NCBI GenBank assembly: GCA_029553845.1
Contig: JAKPKF010000202.1
Coordinates: forward strand, 1-18,762
Reading direction: 5' to 3'
DNA: 18,762 nt
From: a bacterium
GTDB lineage: Bacteria > Patescibacteria > Dojkabacteria > SC72
The notes below the pieces were generated by a model that made no database searches, had not been told where the DNA came from, and saw nothing but the letters and a program-made list of their open reading frames with translations. The position numbers were made by a program, and so were the translations under genes. Positions 4,673 to 11,870 of this stretch are shown here, one piece after another. Within the stretch, counting starts at the first letter, position 1. The number at the start of each line of letters is the position of its first letter.

Positions 4673-5401
4673 ATGCTTATAACAAACTATGTAGCCGAAG
4701 ATGGAACAGAGATTGTAATAAATGAGTGGTATGACTTTAAAAAAGTTTGTAAGTATATAAGCGATAAGTGGGAAGTAGAGATGACGGATGGAGATTTAGG
4801 TCTTACAATTGTGAAAGGGATTGTTTATCAAGAATCTCAAGTTCCTCGTCGCTTTTATCTTCTTCATAACAATCCGTCTAAATCTGGAGGATATCCTAGG
4901 TTCGCTCCTGAGGGATTCATGAGAAAATATAATAAATCGTATTCGTGGATTTTAATGGATGAAGCCCTAAAAATCAAAGTGTTGGATTTTGGTACACCTC
5001 CTATGACAGAAACAGAAAAGTTTAAGAAAGAGGTGGAGACTATGATTAATGCTTCTCCCTCCGACCCTCGTTTATTCTTCCATGAAATTGAGGACAAAAG
5101 AAATAGTCTCCTCTCGGCACTAGCCGATAGAATGTCAAAAGATTTACAGGCTTTTGAGAACCTGCTAATGACGAAGGATTTTGAAGAAGAACGAGGAGAG
5201 CCTTGGGTTCGAAATGGAGCGATAACGTGGAAATTCGGAAGGCTAGGGTGGGAGATGACAGCTACACCTCCTCAGTTACAGAAATTACAAGGATGGTTAA
5301 AAGATAAGAACTATAAAACAATGAAGGATATTATCAAAGAAACAGTGAAAGTATTACAATGGAGGCAAGAAAATGACAGAATTAGAACGGAACATTTCTA
5401 A
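4673..5401 (+). CDS. Unrecognised phage protein
   Basis: A protein of 242 residues, with no signal peptide or membrane segment. The N-terminal 110 are mixed alpha/beta with aromatic clusters (NEWYDFKKVCKYIS; RRFYLLHNNPSKSGGYPRF). Residues about 115-175 are a long acidic helix, and the C-terminal 60 contain Trp-rich segments (EPWVRNGAITWKFGRLGWEM) and a final basic helix. Start ATG 4673 has AAGGAGAAAG just upstream. Its 3' end overlaps the next gene by 29 bases and contains that gene's ribosome site. I recognise no enzyme motif. Confidence 0.8.
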   Translation: MLITNYVAEDGTEIVINEWYDFKKVCKYISDKWEVEMTDGDLGLTIVKGIVYQESQVPRRFYLLHNNPSKSGGYPRFAPEGFMRKYNKSYSWILMDEALKIKVLDFGTPPMTETEKFKKEVETMINASPSDPRLFFHEIEDKRNSLLSALADRMSKDLQAFENLLMTKDFEEERGEPWVRNGAITWKFGRLGWEMTATPPQLQKLQGWLKDKNYKTMKDIIKETVKVLQWRQENDRIRTEHF

Positions 5402-5558
5402 AGCCCACCTCATCAATCGTATCAAAAGTTATAAGAGTCTGGGAAAGAGTGATACGGTGGCTTGCTGTTTAACGGCTAATGAACACAATATGAAACGAGA
5501 GGACTTGGAGACGCTGTGGATTGAGTATCAAGAGTTGTGGGAAGGCGAGAGACTATAA
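5373..5558 (+). CDS. Small helical protein
   Basis: A protein of 61 residues, entirely helical in appearance (HLINRIKSYKSLGKSD, a turn, then REDLETLWIEYQELWEGERL), resembling a small helix-turn-helix-like or helical-hairpin domain without clear DNA-recognition features. ATG 5373 has GGAGG (5361-5365) 7 bases before it, inside the preceding gene, with which it overlaps by 29 bases. The overlap and ribosome site make translational coupling likely. It is last in the unit begun by the 4018 promoter. Confidence 0.7.
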   Translation: MTELERNISKAHLINRIKSYKSLGKSDTVACCLTANEHNMKREDLETLWIEYQELWEGERL

Positions 5559-5566
5559 GATTTCTT

Positions 5567-5595
5567 TTGACAAAACGAAGTGCTCCTTGTAGTAT
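5567..5595 (+). promoter_or_regulatory. Sigma-70-type promoter for the amidoligase unit
   Basis: -35 TTGACA (5567-5572), 17-base spacer, -10 TAGTAT (5590-5595). It is nearly a copy of the promoter at 3005-3032: both run TTGACAAAA, then GAAGTGC, then CTTG, then AGTATA. It lacks the dyad found behind that promoter. Confidence 0.75.
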
Positions 5596-5637
5596 AGAGG
5601 GGTAGTTAAGTATCAACCCTATATCGGAGGTAGAAAG

Positions 5638-6966
5638 ATGCCCGAAGAGACACAAGATGTTCAATTAGTAGAGTGTCATTGTTGTGGAATAGACGTGAGA
5701 GAGGAAAGTGCGAAAGCGGTTGAAGGGGAATATGTTTGTGAACTCTGCTACCCGATTAAAACGGTAGAGTGCTTTGAGTGTAGTGAGCGTGTTCTAATTA
5801 TTAATACTGAAAGAATAGCTAATGGGAAAAGAGTCTGCAAAGACTGTATTGACGAAAACTATACTCTCTGTAGACACTGCGAGGAATACTATCACAATGA
5901 CGAGATTCTCTATGTGGAGAGTTGCGATGTTAGTGTTTGCGATAACTGTTACGGAGACAGATACGGAACTTGTGAGTGTGGTTATCAGGACGACCAAAGC
6001 AATTTAGTTTATTTTGACGGAAGGTATTATTGCGACAGATGTAGGAGTGAGTATTTAGTGATATGCTATCACTGTAATGAATATGAGAATGCAGAGGATT
6101 GCTACATGGATGAACATTCGGGGAATTATTATTGCCGTAGATGTTACGATAGGGGCTATCATCAATCCAATGAGTCTCTACACGATTATAATTACCAGCC
6201 CGACCTAAAGTTCCATCACCATCCTCTTGAGAACGACAGAAAGAGTAATAAACTATACATGGGTTTTGAATTGGAAGTAGAAGTCGAAACCCGAACTCAG
6301 TCCATCGACGACATTGTTAAATTAGTAGAAGACCACATGAAATCAGAAGGTAAAGAAAAGAAACTTTACTTCAAACGGGATGGTTCCCTGACCAACGGAT
6401 TTGAAATTGTTTCTCATCCTATGACCTTACGATGGATTAAGAAGGAGTTGAAACTGAATAAGGTTTTGGATATCCTAAGAAATAAGAAGGTATCTAGCTA
6501 TGAGAAAGGTACTTGTGGTTTTCATGTCCACCTCGCTAAGAACTTCTTTGAGGGTACGGAGGTGGATAAATTACGATTATTCATCAACAATAACTATCAA
6601 GCCATATATGATTTCTCTAAACGAAAGACTACAGGAGGCCATTACTTCAAAAAAGAGGAATATGATTTAAATGCTTTCAAGAGATGTTTCAATCAAGAAG
6701 GAAGGTATTGGGCTTATAACCTGAATACTCATAAGGAAACAGTCGAGATACGCATCTTCCGAGGAACTCTATCATATAAGAGACTTATAGCTTCTATGGA
6801 ATTATGCGACGCTATGGCTCATTATATTAAGGGAATCTCCTTCATGAAAGCAGGGAATCCTAAGGACTCGTGGAAGGATTTCTTAGCTTGGTGTAAGAGG
6901 GAGAATAGGTATCACAAGTTTCTTATGCACATTCAATATCAACCATCAAAACAAACAACAGTTTAA
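5638..6966 (+). CDS. Amidoligase with five zinc-ribbon modules
   Basis: A protein of 442 residues. Residues 13-169 hold five tandem modules of about 32 residues, each bounded by Cys pairs: C13/C16-C34/C37, C45/C48-C67/C70, C78/C81-C101/C104, C112/C114-C132/C135 and C143/C146-C166/C169. Residues about 207-400 match the putative amidoligase family (Pfam amidoligase_2, glutamine-synthetase-like fold): GFELEVE (209-215), DGSLTNGFEIVSHP (248-261), CGFHVHL (293-299), WAYNLNTH (358-365) and VEIRIFRGTL (369-378), supplying the acidic, His and Arg residues expected for metal-ATP binding. Such enzymes are predicted to join an amine or amino group to a carboxylate using ATP; the substrate is unknown. 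Start ATG 5638 follows CGGAGG (5625-5630). Directly downstream is a class II glutamine amidotransferase-like protein that also carries Cys-pair modules, the known genomic companion of this family. Confidence 0.9.
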   Translation: MPEETQDVQLVECHCCGIDVREESAKAVEGEYVCELCYPIKTVECFECSERVLIINTERIANGKRVCKDCIDENYTLCRHCEEYYHNDEILYVESCDVSVCDNCYGDRYGTCECGYQDDQSNLVYFDGRYYCDRCRSEYLVICYHCNEYENAEDCYMDEHSGNYYCRRCYDRGYHQSNESLHDYNYQPDLKFHHHPLENDRKSNKLYMGFELEVEVETRTQSIDDIVKLVEDHMKSEGKEKKLYFKRDGSLTNGFEIVSHPMTLRWIKKELKLNKVLDILRNKKVSSYEKGTCGFHVHLAKNFFEGTEVDKLRLFINNNYQAIYDFSKRKTTGGHYFKKEEYDLNAFKRCFNQEGRYWAYNLNTHKETVEIRIFRGTLSYKRLIASMELCDAMAHYIKGISFMKAGNPKDSWKDFLAWCKRENRYHKFLMHIQYQPSKQTTV

Positions 6967-7003
6967 GTTTAAAACAACCACAATAGAGAGGAAATAAAAT
7001 AAG

Positions 7004-8050
7004 ATGTGTATTATTATCTGTAAGCCAACAGGCGTAGCGTTACCGAAGGATGAGTGGATTACAAACTCGGAGTCAAATAACGGAGATGGAATTGGAATCT
7101 GTCTCAAGAAAGCTGGAGGAAAAAGAGTATTTATTAAGAAAGATTTTAAGAACGGATTAGAAACGATAGCGTGGATTAAGGCGAATGTGGTTCCCGAAGA
7201 TGAACTGATTGTTCATTTTAGGTTGGCTACAAGCGGTAAGAAGGACGAAGGCAACCGCCATCCTTTCCCTATTACTCTGAATAAGAAGTTGATGAGGAAG
7301 GTGGAGGTTACTTGTAAGAGAGCCGTAGCCCATAACGGCGTTATGACACAGTATAGTGGTCATAAAAAGTACAGTGATACTCAGAAATTTACGATGGATA
7401 TGTTAGCTAGACCCGCCATTAGAGAGAATTTGTGGGATGAGGGAATACAATGTCTATTGAAGGAGTATATCGGAACGGATAAGTTGGCTATCCTTGATTA
7501 TGAAAAAGGATTGTTGCTTATCGGGGATTTTGAAAAAGACGAAGGCTGTTATTTTTCGAATGATGGATATAAGAGGGTGAGATTTACAGGAACAGTAGGT
7601 TTTTGCTCTAGAACTGAATATCTTGTGAATCGTAGACCTTATCATACTCGATATTATCAGAATGGATTTTATCATGATGAATATGGATATAACAGAGACG
7701 CTTGGGAAACTCCTGTTAGGAATGAAGTAGAGGACACTAAAATAGAAGTAGAAAGAACAAGTATAATGGAAGCGTGTGACTCCTGTGGAGGATGGAGTCA
7801 TGTTAAGATGTGTAGTTTAGAAGATAATAATGTAATGTATCTATGTAAGAAGTGCCGTAAGATAGTGAGGCGACATGGTGTCGAAGGTCTTTCTAATCAA
7901 TCAGAGAGAATATGGAGGAGGTGTGATGCGTGTAATGAATTCTATCCGCCTACTGAATTGAGGAAAGACGGAGAGAATGAGTATTGCGAGGGGTGTGTAA
8001 TGAATTTGAAAGAGTATGCCAAGCCTGATATTGATAAGGGGTTAAAATAA
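7004..8050 (+). CDS. Class II glutamine amidotransferase-like protein with zinc ribbons
   Basis: A protein of 348 residues. It begins MCIIICKP: Cys2, exposed after Met removal, is the expected N-terminal nucleophile of Ntn-type (class II) glutamine amidotransferases. Supporting motifs are NNGDGIG (25-31), HFRLATSG (71-78), NRHPFPI (84-90) and AHNGVM (109-114), as in GlxA/GATase_7-like enzymes that release ammonia from glutamine. The enzymatic part ends near 205. A Tyr-rich linker (212-235) then leads to two Cys-pair modules (C258/C261-C281/C284 and C307/C310-C328/C331), alike in spacing to those of the amidoligase just upstream. It is co-transcribed with that gene (37-base gap) and probably supplies ammonia to it or removes amide groups. 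The weak ribosome site GAGAGGAAA fits only this start, which the family requires. Confidence 0.87.
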   Translation: MCIIICKPTGVALPKDEWITNSESNNGDGIGICLKKAGGKRVFIKKDFKNGLETIAWIKANVVPEDELIVHFRLATSGKKDEGNRHPFPITLNKKLMRKVEVTCKRAVAHNGVMTQYSGHKKYSDTQKFTMDMLARPAIRENLWDEGIQCLLKEYIGTDKLAILDYEKGLLLIGDFEKDEGCYFSNDGYKRVRFTGTVGFCSRTEYLVNRRPYHTRYYQNGFYHDEYGYNRDAWETPVRNEVEDTKIEVERTSIMEACDSCGGWSHVKMCSLEDNNVMYLCKKCRKIVRRHGVEGLSNQSERIWRRCDACNEFYPPTELRKDGENEYCEGCVMNLKEYAKPDIDKGLK

Positions 8051-8073
8051 ATCATTCAGGAGCCATCTTAATC

Positions 8074-8247
8074 ATGTCTACCATATCTAAAGAAGATTTT
8101 TACAACTTAGACCATACTGATAGGAGAAAAATTGTTCATAAACAAATCTGTCCTTATTGTAACGGTCGTATAGTATGTATTCCAATCACGGAATATAACT
8201 ACAAACTAGAATGTGAGGATTGCGAAGAAATCTTTGAGGAGGAATAA
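8074..8247 (+). CDS. Zinc-ribbon mini-protein
   Basis: A protein of 57 residues: an N-terminal charged helix (SKEDFYNLDHTDRRKIV), then CPYC (26-29) and CEDC (47-50), a standard zinc ribbon with the two knuckles 17 residues apart. The ribosome site CAGGAG (8057-8062) lies 11 bases before ATG 8074, a little long. Its stop TAA overlaps the next ATG as TAATG. It follows two larger proteins that carry similar Cys-pair modules, so it may be a detached relative of them. The function is unknown. Confidence 0.75.
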   Translation: MSTISKEDFYNLDHTDRRKIVHKQICPYCNGRIVCIPITEYNYKLECEDCEEIFEEE

Positions 8248-8366
8248 TGATAAGAGAAATAAGATGGTGGATAGGTTTGTTGATAGCTAAATATAAGGAT
8301 AGGAGAAGTGGAAGTATTGTTAATTTCTTTGAATCTGAATATCGTTTCAGAAACAGTCCATTTTAA
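8247..8366 (+). CDS. Small basic peptide
   Basis: A protein of 39 residues, unrecognised: a Trp-rich amphipathic start (MIREIRWWIGLLIAKYKDRR) and a polar end. The first 15 residues could lie on a membrane surface but are too short and charged for a clear transmembrane helix. ATG 8247 overlaps the stop of the zinc-ribbon gene by one base, with GAGGAGG (8236-8242) as its ribosome site, and the gene ends 15 bases before rtcB. Overlap and ribosome site support it despite its size. Confidence 0.6.
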   Translation: MIREIRWWIGLLIAKYKDRRSGSIVNFFESEYRFRNSPF

Positions 8367-8381
8367 AAAGGAGATAAAAAA

Positions 8382-9584
8382 ATGTTTGTGATTCCATCAT
8401 CGGTAGACAAAGAACTTCATGTAAAGATTTGGCAGGAAAGAGGAGCAGTAGAAGAAGGAGCTTTAATACAGATTGATAACTTGAGGAGATTGCCTTTCGC
8501 TTATCATCATGTAGCTATTATGCCTGATGTTCATCAGGGATATGGAATGTGTATCGGAGGGGTGTTAGCTACTCAGGGAGTAGTAATTCCTAACGCTGTA
8601 GGAGTTGATATAGGGTGCGGAATGTGTGCGGTTAAGACTTCTCTGAAGGCTTCTCAATTAGATACTGATACTTTGAAAAAGATTATGGGGTTAATTCGTG
8701 AGAAGGTTCCTGTTGGATTTGAGCATCAGAAAGAACCTCAAGATGAAAGTTTGATGCCTATTTTAGAAGGAGGCCAACTCGATTCTGAATCTTGGCCAGT
8801 TATTAGTAATGAATATTTTTCAGCTAGAAAACAATTAGGAACCTTGGGCGGTGGTAATCACTTCATCGAGATTCAAAAAGATGGTGAAGATAATGTTTGG
8901 ATTATGATTCATTCAGGGTCTAGGAATCTAGGAAAGAAAGTCGCTGATTATTACAATGATATAGCTAAGAAATTAAATCAGAGGTGGTTTTCTTCAGTTC
9001 CTAAAGAGTGGGATTTAGCGTTTCTCCCTATTGAAACAAGAGAAGCTCAAGACTATCTAGTGGAAATGAATTATTGCGTTGAGTTCGCTTTAGCTAATCG
9101 TAAGCTAATGATGCAGAATATTGTCGATTCTTTCATTCCTACATTCGGTTCTATGGGATGGGAGATTGAACCTTATATCAATATCGCTCATAACTACGCC
9201 CGATATGAACATCACTTCGGCAAAGATGTTCTTGTTCATAGGAAGGGAGCTACGAGTGCGAAACTAGGAGAGATAGGGATTATTCCTGGGTCACAGGGAA
9301 GTAAAAGCTATATCGTTAGAGGACTAGGAAATCCTGAATCTTTTATGTCATGTTCTCATGGAGCGGGAAGGAAGATGGGAAGGAAACAGGCTTCTAGGGA
9401 ACTGAAACTTGAAGATGAAATCAAGCGTCTTGACGACCAAGGAATCATTCACGGAATTAGAACAGAGAAGGACTTAGATGAAGCTACAGGAGCATATAAG
9501 GATATTACCGAAGTGATGATAAATCAAAGGGACTTAGTAGAAATCGTAACTGAACTTACTCCAATGGCAGTAATCAAGGGGTGA
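8382..9584 (+). CDS. rtcB: RNA ligase RtcB
   Basis: A protein of 400 residues, full length for RtcB. It is the GTP- and Mn-dependent ligase that joins a 2',3'-cyclic or 3'-phosphate RNA end to a 5'-OH end. All signature blocks are present: PDVHQGYG (48-55), VGVDIGCGM (73-81, with metal ligands D76 and C79), TLGGGNHF (154-161, H160), IHSGSRNLG (176-184, H177), INIAHNYAR (267-274, H270), KGATSA and CSHGAGRKMG (324-333), where H326 is the residue expected to be guanylylated. It therefore looks active. In phages RtcB is thought to repair tRNAs or other RNAs cut by host defence nucleases. ATG 8382 has AAAGGAG (8367-8373). It sits in the amidoligase unit, followed by a zinc mini-protein. No archease gene is seen here. 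Confidence 0.97.
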   Translation: MFVIPSSVDKELHVKIWQERGAVEEGALIQIDNLRRLPFAYHHVAIMPDVHQGYGMCIGGVLATQGVVIPNAVGVDIGCGMCAVKTSLKASQLDTDTLKKIMGLIREKVPVGFEHQKEPQDESLMPILEGGQLDSESWPVISNEYFSARKQLGTLGGGNHFIEIQKDGEDNVWIMIHSGSRNLGKKVADYYNDIAKKLNQRWFSSVPKEWDLAFLPIETREAQDYLVEMNYCVEFALANRKLMMQNIVDSFIPTFGSMGWEIEPYINIAHNYARYEHHFGKDVLVHRKGATSAKLGEIGIIPGSQGSKSYIVRGLGNPESFMSCSHGAGRKMGRKQASRELKLEDEIKRLDDQGIIHGIRTEKDLDEATGAYKDITEVMINQRDLVEIVTELTPMAVIKG

Positions 9585-9588
9585 TTAA

Positions 9589-9684
9589 ATGAAATGTCAA
9601 CATTGCGGAAAAGATTTTAATAGAAACGAAGTTGTATATGATGGACATTATTCTCTTTGTCCTCATTGTAAAAAAAGGATATAA
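9589..9684 (+). CDS. Zinc-ribbon mini-protein
   Basis: A protein of 31 residues: CQHC (3-6) and CPHC (24-27) with a 17-residue spacing, a compact zinc ribbon with nothing else. ATG 9589 follows AAGGGG (9576-9581), four bases after the rtcB stop. The clean two-knuckle pattern and tight packing between rtcB and the 9687 gene support it. It resembles many phage mini-ribbons of unknown role. Confidence 0.7.
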   Translation: MKCQHCGKDFNRNEVVYDGHYSLCPHCKKRI

Positions 9685-9686
9685 CT

Positions 9687-9926
9687 ATGACTGTTATTGA
9701 AAGAGAAGGAGAGTGGATAAATTTTTACTGGAATGCTGAGAGTCAGATAAAGAAGGCGTTGTGGTATGGATTTGAAATTGCTAAAGAGCCTCATTTTGAA
9801 AGCTACTCTAAAATAGGACTATATCTGTGTCGTTTTGATACAAGAAATGTTTGTAGTTTACCTAATGTTAGTCTTATTAGAGATGGATATAAGTTCATTA
9901 AAAGAGTAGGAAAAAATGAACCCTAA
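9687..9926 (+). CDS. Small unrecognised protein
   Basis: A protein of 79 residues. Aromatic and mixed alpha/beta in character: GEWINFYWNAESQIKKALWYG near the start, two central Cys that do not form a knuckle, and a basic end (GYKFIKRVGKNEP). ATG 9687 comes two bases after the previous stop, with AAAAGGA (9673-9679) upstream. Its end overlaps the HNH gene by 11 bases. No family is recognised. Confidence 0.7.
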   Translation: MTVIEREGEWINFYWNAESQIKKALWYGFEIAKEPHFESYSKIGLYLCRFDTRNVCSLPNVSLIRDGYKFIKRVGKNEP

Positions 9927-10272
9927 TTCTAGAACAATTATCACAGATAAAGATCAAATACTAAAAATAATAAAAAAAAGGAGAAATAAAAGACGCTTTA
10001 GAGTGTTTCACACGAAGGGAATAAAATGTGTACAGTGCGGAGTAGAGATAAATAAAATACTGTTTTGGACTGACCCTTATGGAAATCAATCGGTAGATTT
10101 TATACATGAGTTTCCTGATAAGTCTTTTGTCTTTATGACCGTTGACCATATCTATCCCCTTAGTTTAGGCGGAGTTCGGAGTATTGAAAATGAACAGCCT
10201 ATGTGTAGTAAATGTAATAATCTAAAAGGTAATCAACCACAACTTCTAGTCGAAAAAGACTTGACAAACTAG
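9916..10272 (+). CDS. HNH endonuclease
   Basis: A protein of 118 residues. Zinc-binding pairs are C38/C41 and C97/C100, and between them is the beta-beta-alpha metal core: TVDHIYPLSLGG (75-86, with D77 and H78), then SIENEQPMCSKCNNLKGNQ (89-107, with N92 and K104). This is the standard HNH nuclease pattern with its structural zinc. The N-terminal 35 residues are highly basic and probably bind DNA. Possible roles are a free-standing homing-type nuclease or a nicking enzyme; it is unlikely to be the terminase-associated HNH because no terminase genes are near. ATG 9916 overlaps the previous gene by 11 bases, with TAGGA (9908-9912) upstream. The last codons contain the next promoter's -35. Confidence 0.92.
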   Translation: MNPNSRTIITDKDQILKIIKKRRNKRRFRVFHTKGIKCVQCGVEINKILFWTDPYGNQSVDFIHEFPDKSFVFMTVDHIYPLSLGGVRSIENEQPMCSKCNNLKGNQPQLLVEKDLTN

Positions 10273-10289
10273 TAGAAGTATGATAGAAT
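10261..10289 (+). promoter_or_regulatory. Sigma-70-type promoter for the replication run
   Basis: -35 TTGACA (10261-10266, within the final codons of the HNH gene), 17-base spacer, -10 TAGAAT (10284-10289). It is the last clear promoter before 18.5 kb, so it may drive the whole 10311-18507 run. Confidence 0.75.
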
Positions 10290-10310
10290 ACACTATCTAA
10301 AGGAGACTAT

Positions 10311-10541
10311 ATGAAACCTTATATTGTTTTGGCTCATGTGTCGGAAACGGAAATTGACAGGAGAGATTTAGAAAACATCGAAGACCAATCTTTCAAAACT
10401 TTAGAGGATTTACAGAATGAATTAAAAACTACAAATTTTGAGATTTATACTTTATCGGAGTTTATGGATTTATGGAATAACGAGGAGGTTACACCTGAAC
10501 AGAATTGGATTGGTTATATTAACCTAGAGGAGGAAATCTAA
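10311..10541 (+). CDS. Small acidic protein
   Basis: A protein of 76 residues, strongly acidic. It starts with a beta strand (YIVLAHVSETEID), continues with a helix (LEDLQNELKTT) and another strand (FEIYTLSEFMDLWNNEE), and ends WIGYINLEEEI. This alternation recalls small phage alpha/beta proteins of unknown function. ATG 10311 has AAAGGAG (10299-10305). It is the first gene behind the 10261 promoter and overlaps the next start by one base (TAATG). Confidence 0.75.
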   Translation: MKPYIVLAHVSETEIDRRDLENIEDQSFKTLEDLQNELKTTNFEIYTLSEFMDLWNNEEVTPEQNWIGYINLEEEI

Positions 10542-10711
10542 TGAAAGTAGAAATCGAATTTATCGGAGGAGATAAGGACAGTTTTTCTTGTGTAGCTATT
10601 GAAGTGTTGCCTATGAGAAATGAGGTGGCTTTAATTCATCGTTATAAAGATGATGAAAATGATGAGACGCTGATTGGACTTTCAGAGATTAAGGAGATGT
10701 TTGTAGCATGA
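10541..10711 (+). CDS. Small acidic protein
   Basis: A protein of 56 residues: beta-rich (MKVEIEFIGGDKDSFSCVAIEVL, then EVALIHRYKD) with an acidic loop and a short C-terminal helix, like a tiny barrel. ATG 10541 shares its A with the previous stop (TAATG) and uses GAGGAGGAAA (10527-10536) as ribosome site; its own TGA overlaps the next ATG (ATGA). Both junctions support it. The function is unknown. Confidence 0.7.
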   Translation: MKVEIEFIGGDKDSFSCVAIEVLPMRNEVALIHRYKDDENDETLIGLSEIKEMFVA

Positions 10712-10896
10712 AAAAAGAACTAAGAAACTATACTCTAAATTTAGAAATGGACATTAAAGCTCTGTCTCCTTCTCAAGCCTTTGAAAAATTTGAAGGCTTA
10801 TTGAGAAATGGAAATTGGAGACAGGACGATATTTGTATAGTATATGAGGATAATTTGAAGGGATTGTCTTTTAGCCCTTCTAAAAAGAAAGGATAA
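10708..10896 (+). CDS. Small protein just before the RuvB-like gene
   Basis: A protein of 62 residues, unrecognised: a beta strand (NYTLNLEMDIKAL), a helix (SPSQAFEKFEGLL), another strand (DDICIVYED) and a basic tail SPSKKKG. ATG 10708 overlaps the previous stop (ATGA), with AAGGAG (10691-10696) upstream. The 3' end is unusual. The tail is encoded by an A-rich run (10882-10893), and the -1 frame is open from 10884 straight into the RuvB-like ATPase, which has no ordinary start codon. Either the AAAGGA here is that gene's ribosome site, or ribosomes slip here and make a fused protein. Confidence 0.65.
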   Translation: MKKELRNYTLNLEMDIKALSPSQAFEKFEGLLRNGNWRQDDICIVYEDNLKGLSFSPSKKKG

Positions 10897-10901
10897 AGCC
10901 T

Positions 10902-11870
10902 ATCAATTTTCTACAATCCATATTTTCTTCAAGACCTTCTTTTGAAGATTCTATTTTTAGTAAATTAAAAACTGAGATAAACGTTAGTGGAGGTTCTAGA
11001 CCTTCTTCTTTTGACGAGTATGTAGGACAAGAAAAAGCTAAGAGCATTCTAACTAGATTTATTTCTTCTTCATTCAAAAGGAATACTACTTTTCCTCATA
11101 CTCTGATTAACGGAGGAGCTGGGATGGGGAAAACTACGTTGGTAAATATAGTAGCTAAACAGTTAGCCATTCCTATGAAAGAAATCATAGGAGAGACAGA
11201 AGCCGATAAAGTATTAGAGATTGTGATGGATTTGAAGGGTGGAATTTTATTCATTGATGAAGTTCACGCTCTAAAGACGGAGACGATGGAGAAGCTTTAC
11301 TCTATCATGGAAGACTTTAAATATGAGGGAGAGTCTATTCCTGAGTTTACTCTTTTTGGAGCTACAACTGAGATGGGAGAGCTAATTAAGAGAGCTAAAC
11401 CCTTCTATGACCGCTTTAAAATTATCATTGAGTTAGAAAACTACTCTATATCGGAAATGAAACAAATGGCTAGAGGATATAGAGATAGGAAATATCCTTC
11501 TGATTCTTTAGATGAAAAAGCTGTCAATATACTAGCTAAGAACTGCAAGCTAACGCCTAGAGCCTTAATCCGTCTTATTGATACGGCTATTTGTTTTGAT
11601 GGGGATATTAAAGCTACATTAAAATCTTTTAATATTATTCATAACGGCTTTACTAGTAAGGACTTGCAGATATTAAAATATCTAGCTAATAACAAAAAAG
11701 GAACAGGACTACAGGGATTGACAGCATACTTAAATACTTCTCAACAGAACTATCTTTATGAAAGTGAGCCTTATCTAATTCAAAATGAGTTAATTCTAAG
11801 AAATCCTAGGGGTAGAGTTATTACTGAAAAAGGAATGAGACTTGTTAAACAATTGGAGAAAATGAAATGA
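10902..11870 (+). CDS. ruvB: RuvB-like AAA+ ATPase, start codon unclear
   Basis: An open frame of about 322 residues from the proposed ATC. RuvB features in order: SFDEYVGQEKAK (36-47), Walker A GGAGMGKTT (71-79), Walker B ILFIDEVHA (115-123), sensor 1 FGATTEMGEL (152-161), arginine-finger region PFYDRFKI (167-174), sensor 2 LTPRALIRL (217-225), and a C-terminal winged helix with EPYLIQNELILRNPRGRVIT (289-308). RuvB hexamers drive Holliday junction branch migration; in a phage this serves recombination and replication. No ATG, GTG or TTG occurs in frame before the ATG at residue 75, which lies inside Walker A and cannot be the true start. ATC 10902 has AAAGGA (10888-10893) 8 bases upstream; other options are ATA 10893, a -1 frameshift from the 10708 gene, or a base error. 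No RuvA or RuvC is seen in this window. Confidence 0.85.
   Translation: MNFLQSIFSSRPSFEDSIFSKLKTEINVSGGSRPSSFDEYVGQEKAKSILTRFISSSFKRNTTFPHTLINGGAGMGKTTLVNIVAKQLAIPMKEIIGETEADKVLEIVMDLKGGILFIDEVHALKTETMEKLYSIMEDFKYEGESIPEFTLFGATTEMGELIKRAKPFYDRFKIIIELENYSISEMKQMARGYRDRKYPSDSLDEKAVNILAKNCKLTPRALIRLIDTAICFDGDIKATLKSFNIIHNGFTSKDLQILKYLANNKKGTGLQGLTAYLNTSQQNYLYESEPYLIQNELILRNPRGRVITEKGMRLVKQLEKMK

Noticed and set aside
5200..5215. GGTTCGAA resembling a tRNA T-loop
   Set aside because: It lies inside the 4673 gene with no matching cloverleaf.
11124..11870. RuvB-like gene starting at ATG 11124
   Set aside because: That ATG is the Met of Walker A (GGAGMGKTT); starting there would remove the ATP-binding loop and 74 residues that match the family.
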